Origin: Leuctra nigra
Lineage: Eukaryota > Arthropoda > Insecta > Plecoptera > Leuctridae
Length of the DNA stretch: 64,000 nucleotides
Direction: 5' to 3'
Assembly (NCBI GenBank): GCA_934045905.1
Contig: OW203767.1
Location: 26,358,785 to 26,422,784, forward strand
The notes beneath the pieces are model-generated. The model did not search any database, had not been told where the DNA came from, and was given only the letters and a program-made list of their open reading frames with translations. A program made the translations under genes and the position numbers. Below, piece by piece: positions 48,600 to 59,499 of this stretch. How positions within the stretch are numbered: the stretch's first letter is position 1; each line of letters starts with the position of its first letter.

Positions 48600-49415
48600 T
48601 TATTGAGCGAGCGAAGCGAGCGTCTCCTTTTGGCTCTTTTGGCACGGACCTCTGTTTTTTTTTGTTTTTTTTTGTGTCTTTTCTGTTACCTGAGGGTATA
48701 TATATACAGGTCAGAGTTTTTCTTCGATCGAGCTGAAATTTTGCACACATGTGGAGACAACCTTTTCTGTTTGCAGACCCTAATTTTTTTGAAATCCATT
48801 GATTGGTTAAAATTTAAATAAACATCTCCTGATGGTAGGTTGAAAAATTACTATGGTCTTCGATAAATCTGATCAAACTCATATTTTGGCTATACAGGTC
48901 AGAGTTTTTCTTTGATCGAGCTGAAATGTTGTACACATGTAAAACCAACCTTCTCTGTTTGCATACCATTTTTTTTTTGAAATCCATTCATTGGTTAAAA
49001 TTTAAATAAATATCTCCTGATAGGCTGAAAAATTAAAACGGTCTTCGATAATTCTGATCAAACTCATATTTTGCATGATCATTAAGACCAATATTGTCTC
49101 TTATTTTACAAAATTTCATCCCAATCAGTTAAGAACGTATGAAGTTATTGACATTTTTAATATCTGTCAGTAATGAAGTATCGAAATGAATGTTTTCCAG
49201 TGCCAATTGAAAATTGATTCTGATTTGCTTTATGAACCAGGTGCTTAGATTGTATTTTAAAGTTTCGATGAAAATCATACACTTTTAAGTTGATATCATA
49301 ATCAATTCAATATGGATGTATATGTTTTCTGTGCGTTGTGTACGCATTTCCGGTTCGAGAATTTGTACGTACCCGTGCTCGCTCATCAACGCGTTACACT
49401 GAGCGTTTTCCTAGT
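48600..49415 (+). repeat. Dispersed repeat family R1, copy 3
   Basis: Starts GAGCGAGCGAAGCGAGCG and ends GTGCTCGCTCATCAACGCGT then GAGCGTTTTCCTAGT. It holds two consecutive versions of the GATCGAGCTGAAATTTTG module. Same ends as copies at 23637 and 37465. Confidence 0.78.
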
Positions 49416-49804
49416 TTCAACTTTTTTATATTAGGCATTTTAAACGGTATGTTTGTGAGAGTTTGAGCGCCGTGCGTCTTGGCTGGCGTGGAGCGACCGC
49501 TCCAATAGATTTCATATTTCAAAAATGGAAAACAGCTTCTTGACTCCTCGCTCGTTCAGAAGATGCAATCAAAACAAGTACTTTCTGTCAAACATGATGG
49601 TTTTGATAAACATCTAGTTTTCACAAGAAAATTAATGAATAAGCTGTAATGAAATATGATGATGTATTCGATTGTAGCCAATGAGTTACGCATCAATTTC
49701 TACTATTTCCTGATTTTGAAATAACAGAACTGACTCGCTTCCATTTCCATCTCACCATGCATGATGCACAATGCACATGCATGCAACTTTTAGTGTCCCA
49801 ACAT

Positions 49805-50346
49805 CAGACATGGGCAAAATACTCTGTTTCAATGTATTTGGAATACAAGATACTGATACTTTTAATTTGGGTATCTAAAATACAAGATACAAGATACATT
49901 TTAGAGATGTATTTAAAATACAAGATACAAGATAGTATCTTTAGATACTTCAAAAAAGATACATTTAAAGATCCTTTTTTATTCTCATACATATCATCCA
50001 ACAGTAAAAAATGTAGGGACTTACTTTCTAAATTAAATTTTAATTCGTTCTATTTGTAAGGCAACATACTTAACATTTACTTGATCGATTCAATACGGCA
50101 ACTTGTATTATTGATGCTTGTTTGAAATCAAGCAAGAGATCAAGCTATCTTTGAAATTCTAGGCGCATAAAAATGTATCTTGTATTTTAAATCTTCAAAA
50201 AAGATACAAAATACTTTAGAAATGGGTATTTAAAATACAAGATACAGATACATTTGGCTCATGTATTTAAAATACTAGATACAAGATACAAATGTATCTA
50301 AGATACGTATCTTAAGATACAAGTATCTAGATACTGCCCATGTCTG
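49805..50346. mobile_element. hAT-type element rich in AGATACAAGATAC repeats
   Basis: Ends CAGACATGGGCAAAATAC and TGCCCATGTCTG, with exact 8-bp duplication CCCAACAT (49797-49804, 50347-50354). The interior near both ends is built of repeated AAATACAAGATAC/GTATCTTGTATT. 542 bp, no transposase. Confidence 0.92.
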
Positions 50347-50354
50347 CCCAACAT

Positions 50355-51708
50355 GAATATTAGGAATTAGGATCCCTCATACCTTCATTTAATTCAAGCA
50401 ATATTGCTTATAACCAGCACAATCCCGTTTTGTTATTAGTAATTTATTCCGTGAGATGCATACTCGCATTTCAAAACACAATCGCAATAAAATCTTCTCG
50501 GAATATTTTAACTTTATGACACTAGTATATTAAAATTCCTCTTTCATCCTTTACATTGTTCACAATTCAAGAGCTGTAAATGCCGTCTTCGAAACATTGA
50601 AAAAAATGCGGCTCTATACGCAACTATAGGTACATTTTAATAGTTAATAGCCAGGTAGAGGATCCACATGGCCTGTGATACCACGATGTACCATAGGCAC
50701 GTAATTCCTCTTTACAGATAACATCAAATTACCTACTCTACAACTCGTATTCATTAAAACTTGGGAGTAAAGGAGTCGAGACTATGATATGATGTAGATA
50801 ATACACAGCGAATATTGTCTGCTTTTGCTCTATAGACGCACCTCAATCATACGTAATCCATGGCTGGTGGAACTATCGAGTGGTTATTAATTGGCTGCAT
50901 ACTTCAAGTTATATTGCTTTCTCGCCGGGAAGTTCACTATTTTATCTGTTGAACTATTGCTCGGAGGATGAGATAAAATTGATTGAAACGTGAAATGTTT
51001 GTAACACAATTTTTAGTTACTGTAGTACAGTTAACAAATTTAAACAAACTCTGTTTATGGATAGTAATTGCATTCATTTTAGAGATAATCATAATATTTC
51101 AGATGAGGGCACGTAAAATACGTAGTACTTGTTTCAAACAACATTCGAATAGATGGTTAAAGTTAAAATAATTATACGTACTTTGTTTTATTTCCTGATC
51201 AATACCGTTTTCGATGCACATAATATGGACAGTAGTTACAAAATACATACACACAGCACATTGTTACAGAAATAATGATAACAATAAATAATAAGTAACT
51301 ATTATTGCGCTTGTTGTATAGTAATTGCGCATATTTCAAGCTCATTAAAAATGAAATATAACAGTGTGCGGTGCATAATCAGAACCCGTGATGTATCTAT
51401 AAATAATGCCTTATTTTCTAACTGCAGCACTTCTTAAAACAGGAATTAACGGATTTTCTTCGAATAGATTCCTGTTTTACGACCAACGAAAAGTTGTCGA
51501 ACATTTGCAATATACGCGTCACAGATGCGATAAATGATTTCTAGATTCGCTTAGCGATTAATTAGTTTTATGGGCCATTCAAATAGATATCATGATTACA
51601 TTTCTATAACGAAACATCTAAACTTGGAAAATATATATACCTATTCCCTGAATAAAAACTTGTAAAATTACTGCCAAGTCTTTCACAAGTAAAAGTGGTG
51701 AGATATAA
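50355..51708. other. Intergenic AT-rich DNA
   Basis: No repeats, splice signals or ORFs that I can support. Confidence 0.45.
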
Positions 51709-51716
51709 CAGACGAC

Positions 51717-52328
51717 CAGGGTGCGAATTGATGGGGGGGGGGGGGGGGGGGGGGGAAGGATGGGGGGATTTCCCCCCTCTGGTTTTCTCATCCCCGGCTC
51801 TGTTTCCCAATAAAGCATCACAGGGGGGGGGGGATAGAGTTTTCCCCCCTCTGTAAAATGGTTGACTTTTAACCATATCAACAAAAAATAGATACCCCCT
51901 TTTTTCTGAAATAAATCTAAAATTATAAAAATAAATTGTCACACAAAACAACTGTCAAATTTCCTTAGTAGCAAATAAGCTGTATTTGATAAGATTTATT
52001 AATTCCAAGATTTATTTTGCTTGCCCACCACTTCTGATTTCCCTTTTAAATTAAAAGCAAAATATCCTCTTTTATAATGCCATGCCAATGGCAAAAAATA
52101 GTGTACAAATCGCTTAGAAATGCACCAAATCTAATCTTGAAATTCAAAATGTTCAGGGACTATGCGCCCCGGACCCGCATGGTACCGGGGGGCCCTCCCC
52201 TCAGACCCCCCATTGTGTTCGTGGGCAATCGTATTTTTCGCCTTTGCTATATTTCCCAACATACTTGCAATTTTAATTTTTTCTATCCACCACCACCCCC
52301 CTCTGAAAATTGAACAATTCACACCCTG
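51717..52328. mobile_element. hAT-type element with G/C homopolymer blocks
   Basis: Ends CAGGGTGCGAATT and AATTCACACCCTG, exact 8-bp duplication CAGACGAC (51709-51716, 52329-52336). It has a G homopolymer of about 24 bases near 51732, more G/C runs, and a CGCCCCGGACC block at 52165. 612 bp. Confidence 0.92.
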
Positions 52329-52500
52329 CAGACGACCTAGAACAATTTTAAATTTTCCCACTGTAAAGTTGTGAAATTATAAAATCTACTTAATGTAGGT
52401 ATTAGGTAAACGAACAAAAAATGAACGAAGCTAAGAAATGTCAATCGTCAAACATCAATAGAACAAAAATGACCGACGTTAGATACATAGGTATTTAAAC

Positions 52501-53199
52501 CAGGGACCCGAACCGGAACCGGAACCGGAACCTAGAACCGGTATGAACCTTTATAATTTCGGAACCAGAACCGGAACCGTTATACTTTTTTCCCAAAGAA
52601 CCGGAACCGGAACCCGAACCTTTATAATCAATTAGGTTCTTAAAGGTTCTTAAAGGTTCTTTAAGGTTCCTTATTTTTAATAAAAAATCTTGTATATCAC
52701 TTGGATTGGATATAATATTATTCACAAAGTTGTATAAAGTTTAGTTTTTGATAAAATTTCCAAAATGTATTTTTTGTATAAATTTTTAATTCTTGATAAG
52801 AAATAATAATTCTTCATTATGCAAACGCTGCTGAGTTTTAAATTTTTGAATCTGACTTCTGCGATGAGAACTGCATTGCCTACAATTTGAATATGATAGC
52901 TCAGGAAAAATGAATGTTTACGTTGTCTTATGGAGAAAATTGCAGCCACAATACTGTCTCCTGATATTTACTCTGCGCACCATCCTGTGAATTTTATACA
53001 GACACTGCCTACACGTATGCTCATAGGAAAATCAAAATCCAATAATTCCATTAAATTTGACATTGGTAATACTGAAGTTTTATAATATAGTTTGATTTAA
53101 AATTTTAGAACCGGTACCGGAACCCGAACCATTTATAAAATAAAATTGTGGAACCGGAACCGGAACCCGAACCTTTATTCATAAAGGTTCGGGTCCCTG
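52501..53199. mobile_element. hAT-type element rich in CCGGAACC repeats
   Basis: Ends CAGGGACCCGAACC and GGTTCGGGTCCCTG, exact 8-bp duplication ATTTAAAC (52493-52500, 53200-53207). Arrays of GGAACC hexamers at both ends. 699 bp, no transposase. Confidence 0.93.
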
Positions 53200-53207
53200 A
53201 TTTAAAC

Positions 53208-54825
53208 TACAGAGTCAATGATGTAATTACGAAGTCGAACACTATTTTGTAAGTTCTTACAAAATAAGTTCAAGATTGGCTGGAAACGTATGTTTTTCAC
53301 AAGCGCAATGATAATTTCTCTTCTCTGGAGAATGCATTCCTTTCTATGTGGGAGTTTGTCAGCTGATAACTGAGCAAATTGATTTCATAACTTTGCAGTG
53401 CAAAACCTTTTAAATGATCTCAGGTCCGTTTTATAAGTTTCAATTTTAAGTGGTGAAAGGAATGGTATACCTTACTTAGCACCTTTACAAGTTTTTGTTA
53501 ACATATTTTGTTTTTATGTTTCATTCATCTTTAGTAGAAAGTGTTTTGACAATATTTCTCCCTGAACAGGCGCGTAGGAAAGTGTGGGGATGAGAATAGG
53601 GGAATGGGGGAAATCCCCCCCCCCTCTGATTAAACTCCCCGCTATGTTCTTATACATTAATGTCAAGATAAAAATATGCTTAAAAAGTGTTAATACGCGT
53701 ATGCACCATAATCATGCCTGAAATTCAACATTTTTCCGGGGCTGTGCGCCCCGGACCAGCATTTTTGCTGGGGGACCTCCCCTAGGCCCCCAGGCCCCAT
53801 TGTCTTCGTATAGACACTAGTATCTCCAGCTCAAAAAAATGTAATTCATTTAGGTGCAATTTTAAATCTCAGTGTATGACTATTTTGGGGAATTATAAAT
53901 TACAAAATATCTAAAAATTGGTCTAAGAGGTTTAAGAAAAGGTACATTTATTGAACTCATTAGTATATGCAAGTCCGGGGCGAACAGTTTTGGTAATTTT
54001 AATTCAATTCTAACAATTTGGAACGTTTTTGACATGATCTGTCTATTTTTAAGTATTTTTTCACATACCTATTATTTTAAATGTGCTTATTTTCTTAGGT
54101 GAAATCCTGATTTCGGGGGCATGGCCCCCCGGCCCATCCCTGAATACGCCCTTGATGGCACCACATTGAGATTGGGAATGAGTCAAATGTTCTCAACATT
54201 AATTTTTCAGAGGGAGTAAGCTTAGCTCTACGCATCCTCACGCCCTACGACTTGGCAGCAAGAAGCTACCGCTCATCTCGAACTATCGTCTCTGATTGGT
54301 CCATGTCGTTGAAACATCATCTCTAGATTGACTCAGCATCTGAATTAGCATTTATATTTTAATTAGCTGCAATGTTCTGATCGGAATCTTGCGTCGTGTC
54401 GACATTGTCGCTTGTCAGAGATTCGTGAGCGGGGCAAAAACTAGACTTCATTATATAATGATAGCGACTCGAATGTGTGCTGTGTGGAACCGTTTCAGTG
54501 GAAATCTCTCGCGATAAAAACCACATACATTGGCATGGGATGAGAGAGCGAGGTGTACTACAGGTTCGGATCCCGATGCGAGCATGTTGTGAGAGAATGG
54601 TTGCAGTTTTGTGCAACGAAGAAGTGCGGAAGTTGATGAGATTATAAAGATGGGATCTAACTCTTCTCCGGTGAATGATGAGCGAGAAATTGTTAAAATA
54701 TCATGTGGATGGTCTCCATGCCATCAATTGCAAAACTGTTCAGGACGTACAATAAACAATTGTTCAGCTGATTAAAGATTAATGTTGTTTACATAGTTCG
54801 CAAAAACAATTCTTCTTTAAACTAC
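53208..54825. other. Intergenic DNA with a decayed repeat
   Basis: 53570-54170 has CAGGCGCGTAGG at one end and TACGCCCTTG at the other plus a GCGCCCCGGACCAGC block shared with the 51717 element. It may be another hAT relative, but no target duplication is visible. Nothing else supported. Confidence 0.35.
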
Positions 54826-54833
54826 TAATACCA

Positions 54834-55164
54834 TGCATGGGCGCCGGCAGGATTTCTGCCAGGGGGGAGCAAGCAAGAAAAAAAATTGCCACGGGTTAAG
54901 GGGGGGGGGGCGCCCCTACCCACCTTGCCTCGCAATGCGTTTTTTTGTTTTTTTGACAGTTTAATATCAATTTTAAGACGTTCTGATGTGTATTTTGTTT
55001 ACAAAATCAACTTTAAAAATTTTTCACACTTTTTCACTCCAATAAGGTGTAGGCCTAAAACCCTATAGCCACGCATGGGCGTTTTTAAGATTTTTGTCAT
55101 TTTAAAACGAATTTTGAGGGGGGGGGGGGGGGGCAAGCGCATGTCCCCCCCCTGCCGGCGCCCA
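54834..55164. mobile_element. hAT-type element with GGCGCCGGCAGG ends
   Basis: TGGGCGCCGGCAGG and CCTGCCGGCGCCCA are inverted repeats close to the ends; 8-bp TAATACCA occurs at 54826-54833 and 55165-55172. The left end has four extra bases (TGCA) relative to the right. 331 bp with G runs. Confidence 0.8.
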
Positions 55165-55172
55165 TAATACCA

Positions 55173-56389
55173 TGGCGTTGCTTTTATTGATGATGTTTGC
55201 ATTATTTTTCTCACTTTAATCGAAATATTATGTAATAACTTCAACTTTGAAAACAATGTGGGTTAGTTCCTTTCTTGTTCACCTTCGATAACTTTTTCAA
55301 TTACATTTTTTTCATTTTATCCATCCACCAATATCTATATTCATTTGTTTTCTGGTCAATTGACTTTGAGAAAAGTGAATTACTTATTATTTTTAGGCTG
55401 GAAATTTGTCCGCCATTGAGATGTGTGTGTAGTAACTCGGAGAGTTCAATGCGCGAGAGTGTTAATTTTAAAATATCAATAGTGTGAGTTTTATGAATGA
55501 CTTACATTATGTTTTTGTATAATTCCACGTAATTTTCAAAAAAGTAGGTCTGATATTGCTTGTTTTGCATCCGTCGAATATAATTTTATTTCTCCACAAA
55601 TTTTCAAATTTGTGGAGCTGACAGCTGACAGCTGCCAAAACACGCACAGAAACATACTTCAAGGTAAGAACAACGAGCTAATGTTATGAAGATCGTGAGG
55701 TACTTTTTGGAGATTATTTCTAAACACTAAACAGTATACCGATTTACTATTTCCATGCACAGTTATTCGAACATAATTACTGACATTAGAACCACAATTC
55801 AATTAGGTCCGGTTATAAGACATCAAAATACTTAGTTATTAATATTATGTCGAAAACAAGTTCAATGCGAAATACTTAATACTTACTGAATTGTTATATT
55901 TGGTGCTTATTTGACGAATAAGTTTAATTTCACATTACTGCAAGTGGCGCTTAAAACTTAAAGTACCGACTAATGGTAATTTCATTTCATTTGGTATAAA
56001 CAGGATCCAATATCTGTACAAGAATGTCATCTCCGGTATCAAATTGTATATAATTTTAGTAAATACTGAATTAAATGCCAGAGAGTTCAACGCGCGTATA
56101 GAAGAGAAAGTGACATTTTTCATACAAAAAGTGCAAGTTTCCGGGGATACGCAGCGATAAATCTCCGTGATGGAGAGGGGAGGAGTGGGGGGGGGGGCAA
56201 TCCCTCACATCTTACTGGAATGAGGAGATGTGCCCGAATTCCGGCGGGTCATTCCTCGAGCTCTTGTCCAGGTGCCTTGGTCTTGTGGTGCGTCCGCCTC
56301 AAACACCGTCAAGGTTACCGCAGGGCGGCGCTCCGCTCGTTGTAACAGCGCAGGGTCGACTCCTCAGTCCTCTCTTCGCCGAGTCTGCA
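55173..56389. other. Intergenic DNA, possible upstream exon
   Basis: A GACAGCTGACAGCTGCC patch near 55618-55636 is followed by AACATACTTCAAG and a strong donor GTAAGA at about 55664, which could end a non-coding first exon. G homopolymer near 56187. Nothing else supported. Confidence 0.3.
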
Positions 56390-56480
56390 TTCCTAACCAA
56401 GATGGCTGAACTAGCGGAATGTAGCAGTGGGTGCTCTTCTTCAACGCACCACGGTGTTTTTCACAGCGCGTAACTTCAAG
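56225..56480 (+). promoter_or_regulatory. CpG-rich promoter with YY1-like motif
   Basis: The only long CpG-rich patch between 54 and 58 kb. It includes AACCAAGATGGCTGAAC at about 56396-56412, an AAGATGGC YY1-type core promoter motif. No TATA box. The likely start is close to that motif. Confidence 0.45.
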
Positions 56481-56642
56481 TGAATCTTGTGTGTGATTGT
56501 TTATCGAGTGAATAAGTGAAACTGTGAAGATACTATTCGTTGTTTGCTTGACAGTGACAGTGTGTAGAAGTGATGTGAGGGGCAAGCACCACCGATCAGG
56601 TGTTATGATGGTCATCGGACAAAGTTTGGATACATCTTCGAC

Positions 56643-56873
56643 ATGTCGCAAAGAGATTTTTCAGAGGTGAGTAAAAGATATTATTTAGTAACCTTCTCTT
56701 CAATTCCCTTGCAGGAATTCTGCTGGAGTTCTCGTCTACTGATTCAATGCGATTGTCTTCTGCGGTCGTGTATGCAAAAACATTTGACGCAGACGAAGTG
56801 GAGGAACAAGCGAACTGTTATACCTAACCGCAGGAATGCAGACTGGAGTCGCGATCATTTTATATCATCATAA
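56643..56873 (+). CDS. Candidate ORF 1 of the smORF locus (76 aa or shorter)
   Basis: Begins MSQRDFSE, directly followed by a good donor GTGAGT at 56667; an acceptor CCCTTGCAG ends at 56714. The 48-bp segment is a multiple of three without a stop, so the frame stays open whether it is removed or retained, to the stop at 56871-56873. Composition is not strongly protein-like. Could equally be a 5' UTR exon whose partner lies farther right. Confidence 0.25.
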   Translation: MSQRDFSEVSKRYYLVTFSSIPLQEFCWSSRLLIQCDCLLRSCMQKHLTQTKWRNKRTVIPNRRNADWSRDHFISS

Positions 56874-57020
56874 TCATGACGTCTTTGCGAACTAGCTGTG
56901 TTTCACTCGCCGGTCAATTCTACTCGTGTTATTCTCAACGAAAGCATGAATGTTGTTCCTCATGAGTGATTAGTATGCAAGTCAACTCTCTGATAGGCGA
57001 TCTTATATGTGTCGTCGGGC

Positions 57021-57155
57021 ATGGATCCAAGTATCACCTCCGAGATCGGTGTCAGTACTTTCATCATGGCCAGATTTGCTGTACAGAGTCCGACGGTAAT
57101 TGTCTGTCAGAGAAAACCGCCTTCAGAGCTTCAAGACTATAATGACATGGATTAA
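57021..57155 (+). CDS. Candidate small ORF, 44 aa
   Basis: MDPSITSEIGVSTFIMARFA continuing for 24 residues (including VIVCQRKPPSELQDYND) to TAA at 57153-57155. The composition is more protein-like than chance AT-rich ORFs. No signal peptide or domain recognised. It lies 18 bp upstream of the next small ORF in a different frame, as in bicistronic insect smORF transcripts. Confidence 0.4.
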   Translation: MDPSITSEIGVSTFIMARFAVQSPTVIVCQRKPPSELQDYNDMD

Positions 57156-57173
57156 TGATGAAAATAAGCTGCA

Positions 57174-57377
57174 ATGTTACTGAGAATTCACCCTTCATTT
57201 GCTGGTTTTCTAATCAGTAAATCAGTAATTGCAGACCACATGGCAGCGTTTTATATATTCGTAATCATATTGTTTACTTTTATGTTTTATTTCTTAGTAC
57301 GAACTATTGGGGATATTTGGATTAATCGCCTGAAGCCTAAGAGTCAGAATGCCATTGATCCTGAAACCACCTGTTGA
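57174..57377 (+). CDS. Candidate small membrane protein, 67 aa
   Basis: From ATG 57174; an inner ATG at 57240 would give 46 aa. The core MAAFYIFVIILFTFMFYFLV is a clear single membrane segment, followed by RTIGDIWINRLKPKSQ and an ETTC end, a typical micropeptide layout. An acceptor-like TAATTGCAG at 57226-57234 would alternatively make the inner ATG the start. Function unknown. Confidence 0.45.
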   Translation: MLLRIHPSFAGFLISKSVIADHMAAFYIFVIILFTFMFYFLVRTIGDIWINRLKPKSQNAIDPETTC

Positions 57378-57980
57378 ATGTAAATTTGGACCATCTGTGA
57401 ATTAATTGAAATTTCAGCGAAATCAAAGCACCTGGTATATCTCCGATCCCCAAGTCCATTTACTAGTCCCGGAGCAGGATTTCAACAGGTTGTGTTAGGC
57501 GAGACCGGAAATTACGTGTTAAATTTATTTATTTTAATGAAGTTTAACGTTGCATTGTTCAACAACTAGGCTAATGGCGACGGATAAGTGATTAGGTATC
57601 ATGATTTTAATAGGGAGAAGGTGTGGAGGAGGTTGTCGTGACCTATTAGTAGAGAACCTTCCCGTAATTTACCTCTCGACAATGTTGACACCACGAAAAA
57701 TAACAAACGGGAATTCCAACTTGCACCGTAACATTTAAACAGTTGCAGGAGCGATTATGGGACTCCATTGTGTCTTATTTGAATAATATTCCATGTCATT
57801 GTGACCGGGGATGTTCTCACCCCATGGGCCTGGGCTCTAGCTCACGTAAGGTGTCTGCACATTGTCAGGTTGCATTGTCAACGGCGTGTGGCAGGCGCAA
57901 GAGTACGAGGTAATTTATTGCTCTTGTAGACGTCACGCTGGGCGAACAGAGCTGGCAGAGTCGTCTGGTAGACGGGTCGA
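57378..57980. other. Downstream flank of the smORF locus
   Basis: Non-coding. Contains the AGGCTAATGGCGACGG motif (near 57570) shared with 4879-4895. No clear poly(A) signal directly after the small ORFs. Confidence 0.4.
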
Positions 57981-57984
57981 CGCA

Positions 57985-58515
57985 GTGGTCAGGGGTGCGC
58001 AAACCAGGGGTAGGAGACAAGGAGGTGGCCAGTACTCAGAGGTACGTAAAACAAGGGTAGGAGACAAGGAGGTGGTCAGTGGACAGGGGTGCGTAAACCA
58101 AGGGTAGGAGACAAGGAGGTGGTCAGTGGACAGGGGTGCGTAAACCAAGGGTAGTAGACGGGTCGACGCAGTGGTTAGGGGTGCGTAAATCAAGTGTAGG
58201 AGACAAGGAGGTGGCGAGTGGACAGGGGTGCGTAAACCAAGGGTAGTAGACAAGGAGGTGGCAGTAGACAGGGGTGCGTAAACCAAGGGTAGTAGACGGG
58301 TCGACGCAGTGGTTAGGGGTGCGTAAATCAAGTGTAGGAGACAAGGAGGTGGCGAGTGGACAGGGGTGCGTAAACCAAGGGTAGTAGACAAGGAGGTGGC
58401 ATTAGACAGGGGTGCGTAAACCAAGGGTAGGAGACAAGGAGTTGGCCAGTAGACAGGGGTGCGTAAACCAAGGGTAGGAGACAAGGAGGTGGCCAGTAGA
58501 CAGGGGTGCGTAAAC
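57985..58515. repeat. Minisatellite, unit about 55-60 bp
   Basis: Around nine units built from GACAGGGGTGCGTAAACC, AAGGGTAGGAGACAAGGAGG and TGGTCAGTGG blocks, with a higher-order repeat including GACGGGTCGACGCAGTGG. The minus strand is open for 183 codons across the array because the unit has no stops there. Confidence 0.92.
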
Positions 58516-59495
58516 CAAAGAGGGTGTAATATACTTTGAATGTGTTTAGGAGGAAGATATTTAGATTATGAAGAAGAAAAGGGAAAGATGGAAGGTGGGA
58601 AGGAGGTGGTCGTTGCCTATGGTTGCGCATCGTCACAGCGTTTGGCTCTTTGACTGAACCGTAAGGAAGGTTAGAAACCGGACCACATTGAAAAGCAAGA
58701 TCTTATCAAAAACTTTCAACATCTTGATATTGTAATAAATTGCGTCTAGATCTTTTGTTTGGAGATCATGGTTTCAAATCTTGTGCAAATTTTGTCTAGA
58801 TTGGTTACATGTGCAAGGCTGCAGATTTAATTTAAACCGGCAAAATTACATCAAAATTGTCGAAACACATTGTTGATGTTGTACCTACCTAAAACAAAGA
58901 GTGAACGAGGACAGAGGACATTTTCTGCTATTCGGACGGAGTAGGACTTGTCAGTTGTCGAGGGGGAAGTTATTTGTCAATTTATTTTACTGAATCAACC
59001 GTGGAAACTGGAAAATAGCAATCTCTGTGTAGGTATAAAGTTCATCTAGTTAGCGTCTCATTGTTGCCACTTTCCACGCTCACTTTTCATATGCCGCGAC
59101 TATCCTTCTTCTTACAGCTTACCCTTGTAATCAATCATCCCATGCTTTGTGGCAGAACTGCATCATTACTGCAACTGCATACATTTGTTTGTCGTAAATG
59201 GCTTCTGTTGTGTTCGCCTGCGTTTTACGACAATGGCAAATGGCTGTGGGACATCGGTGTTCGACTGTAGGTAGAATCTTATAGTTCTATACAACTTGGG
59301 AAGACAATCGGTACTTTGCAACACCGCAAAGCAATCCAGGAAGACACAATCTTCTTCTAGGGGCCAATTCTTGCGTTTTTACGTTTTGAAACCATTTACG
59401 TTTTAAACAATGAGAACGTAACTTGGTTTCTAAACGTGAAAACTCAGGAATGGGCCTCCTGAGATAGGATGTCATTGGTCGAATACATAGATATA
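58516..59495. other. Intergenic DNA
   Basis: No supported gene, repeat pair or regulatory site. Confidence 0.4.
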
Positions 59496-59499
59496 TAGG

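Noticed and set aside
53570..54170. An eleventh hAT element
   Set aside because: The ends CAGGCGCGTA and TACGCCCTTG pair only weakly and the flanking 8-mers differ.
57933..58484. 183-codon minus-strand ORF over the minisatellite
   Set aside because: It exists only because the tandem unit lacks stops in that frame; peptide is a low-complexity repeat with no domain or splice context.
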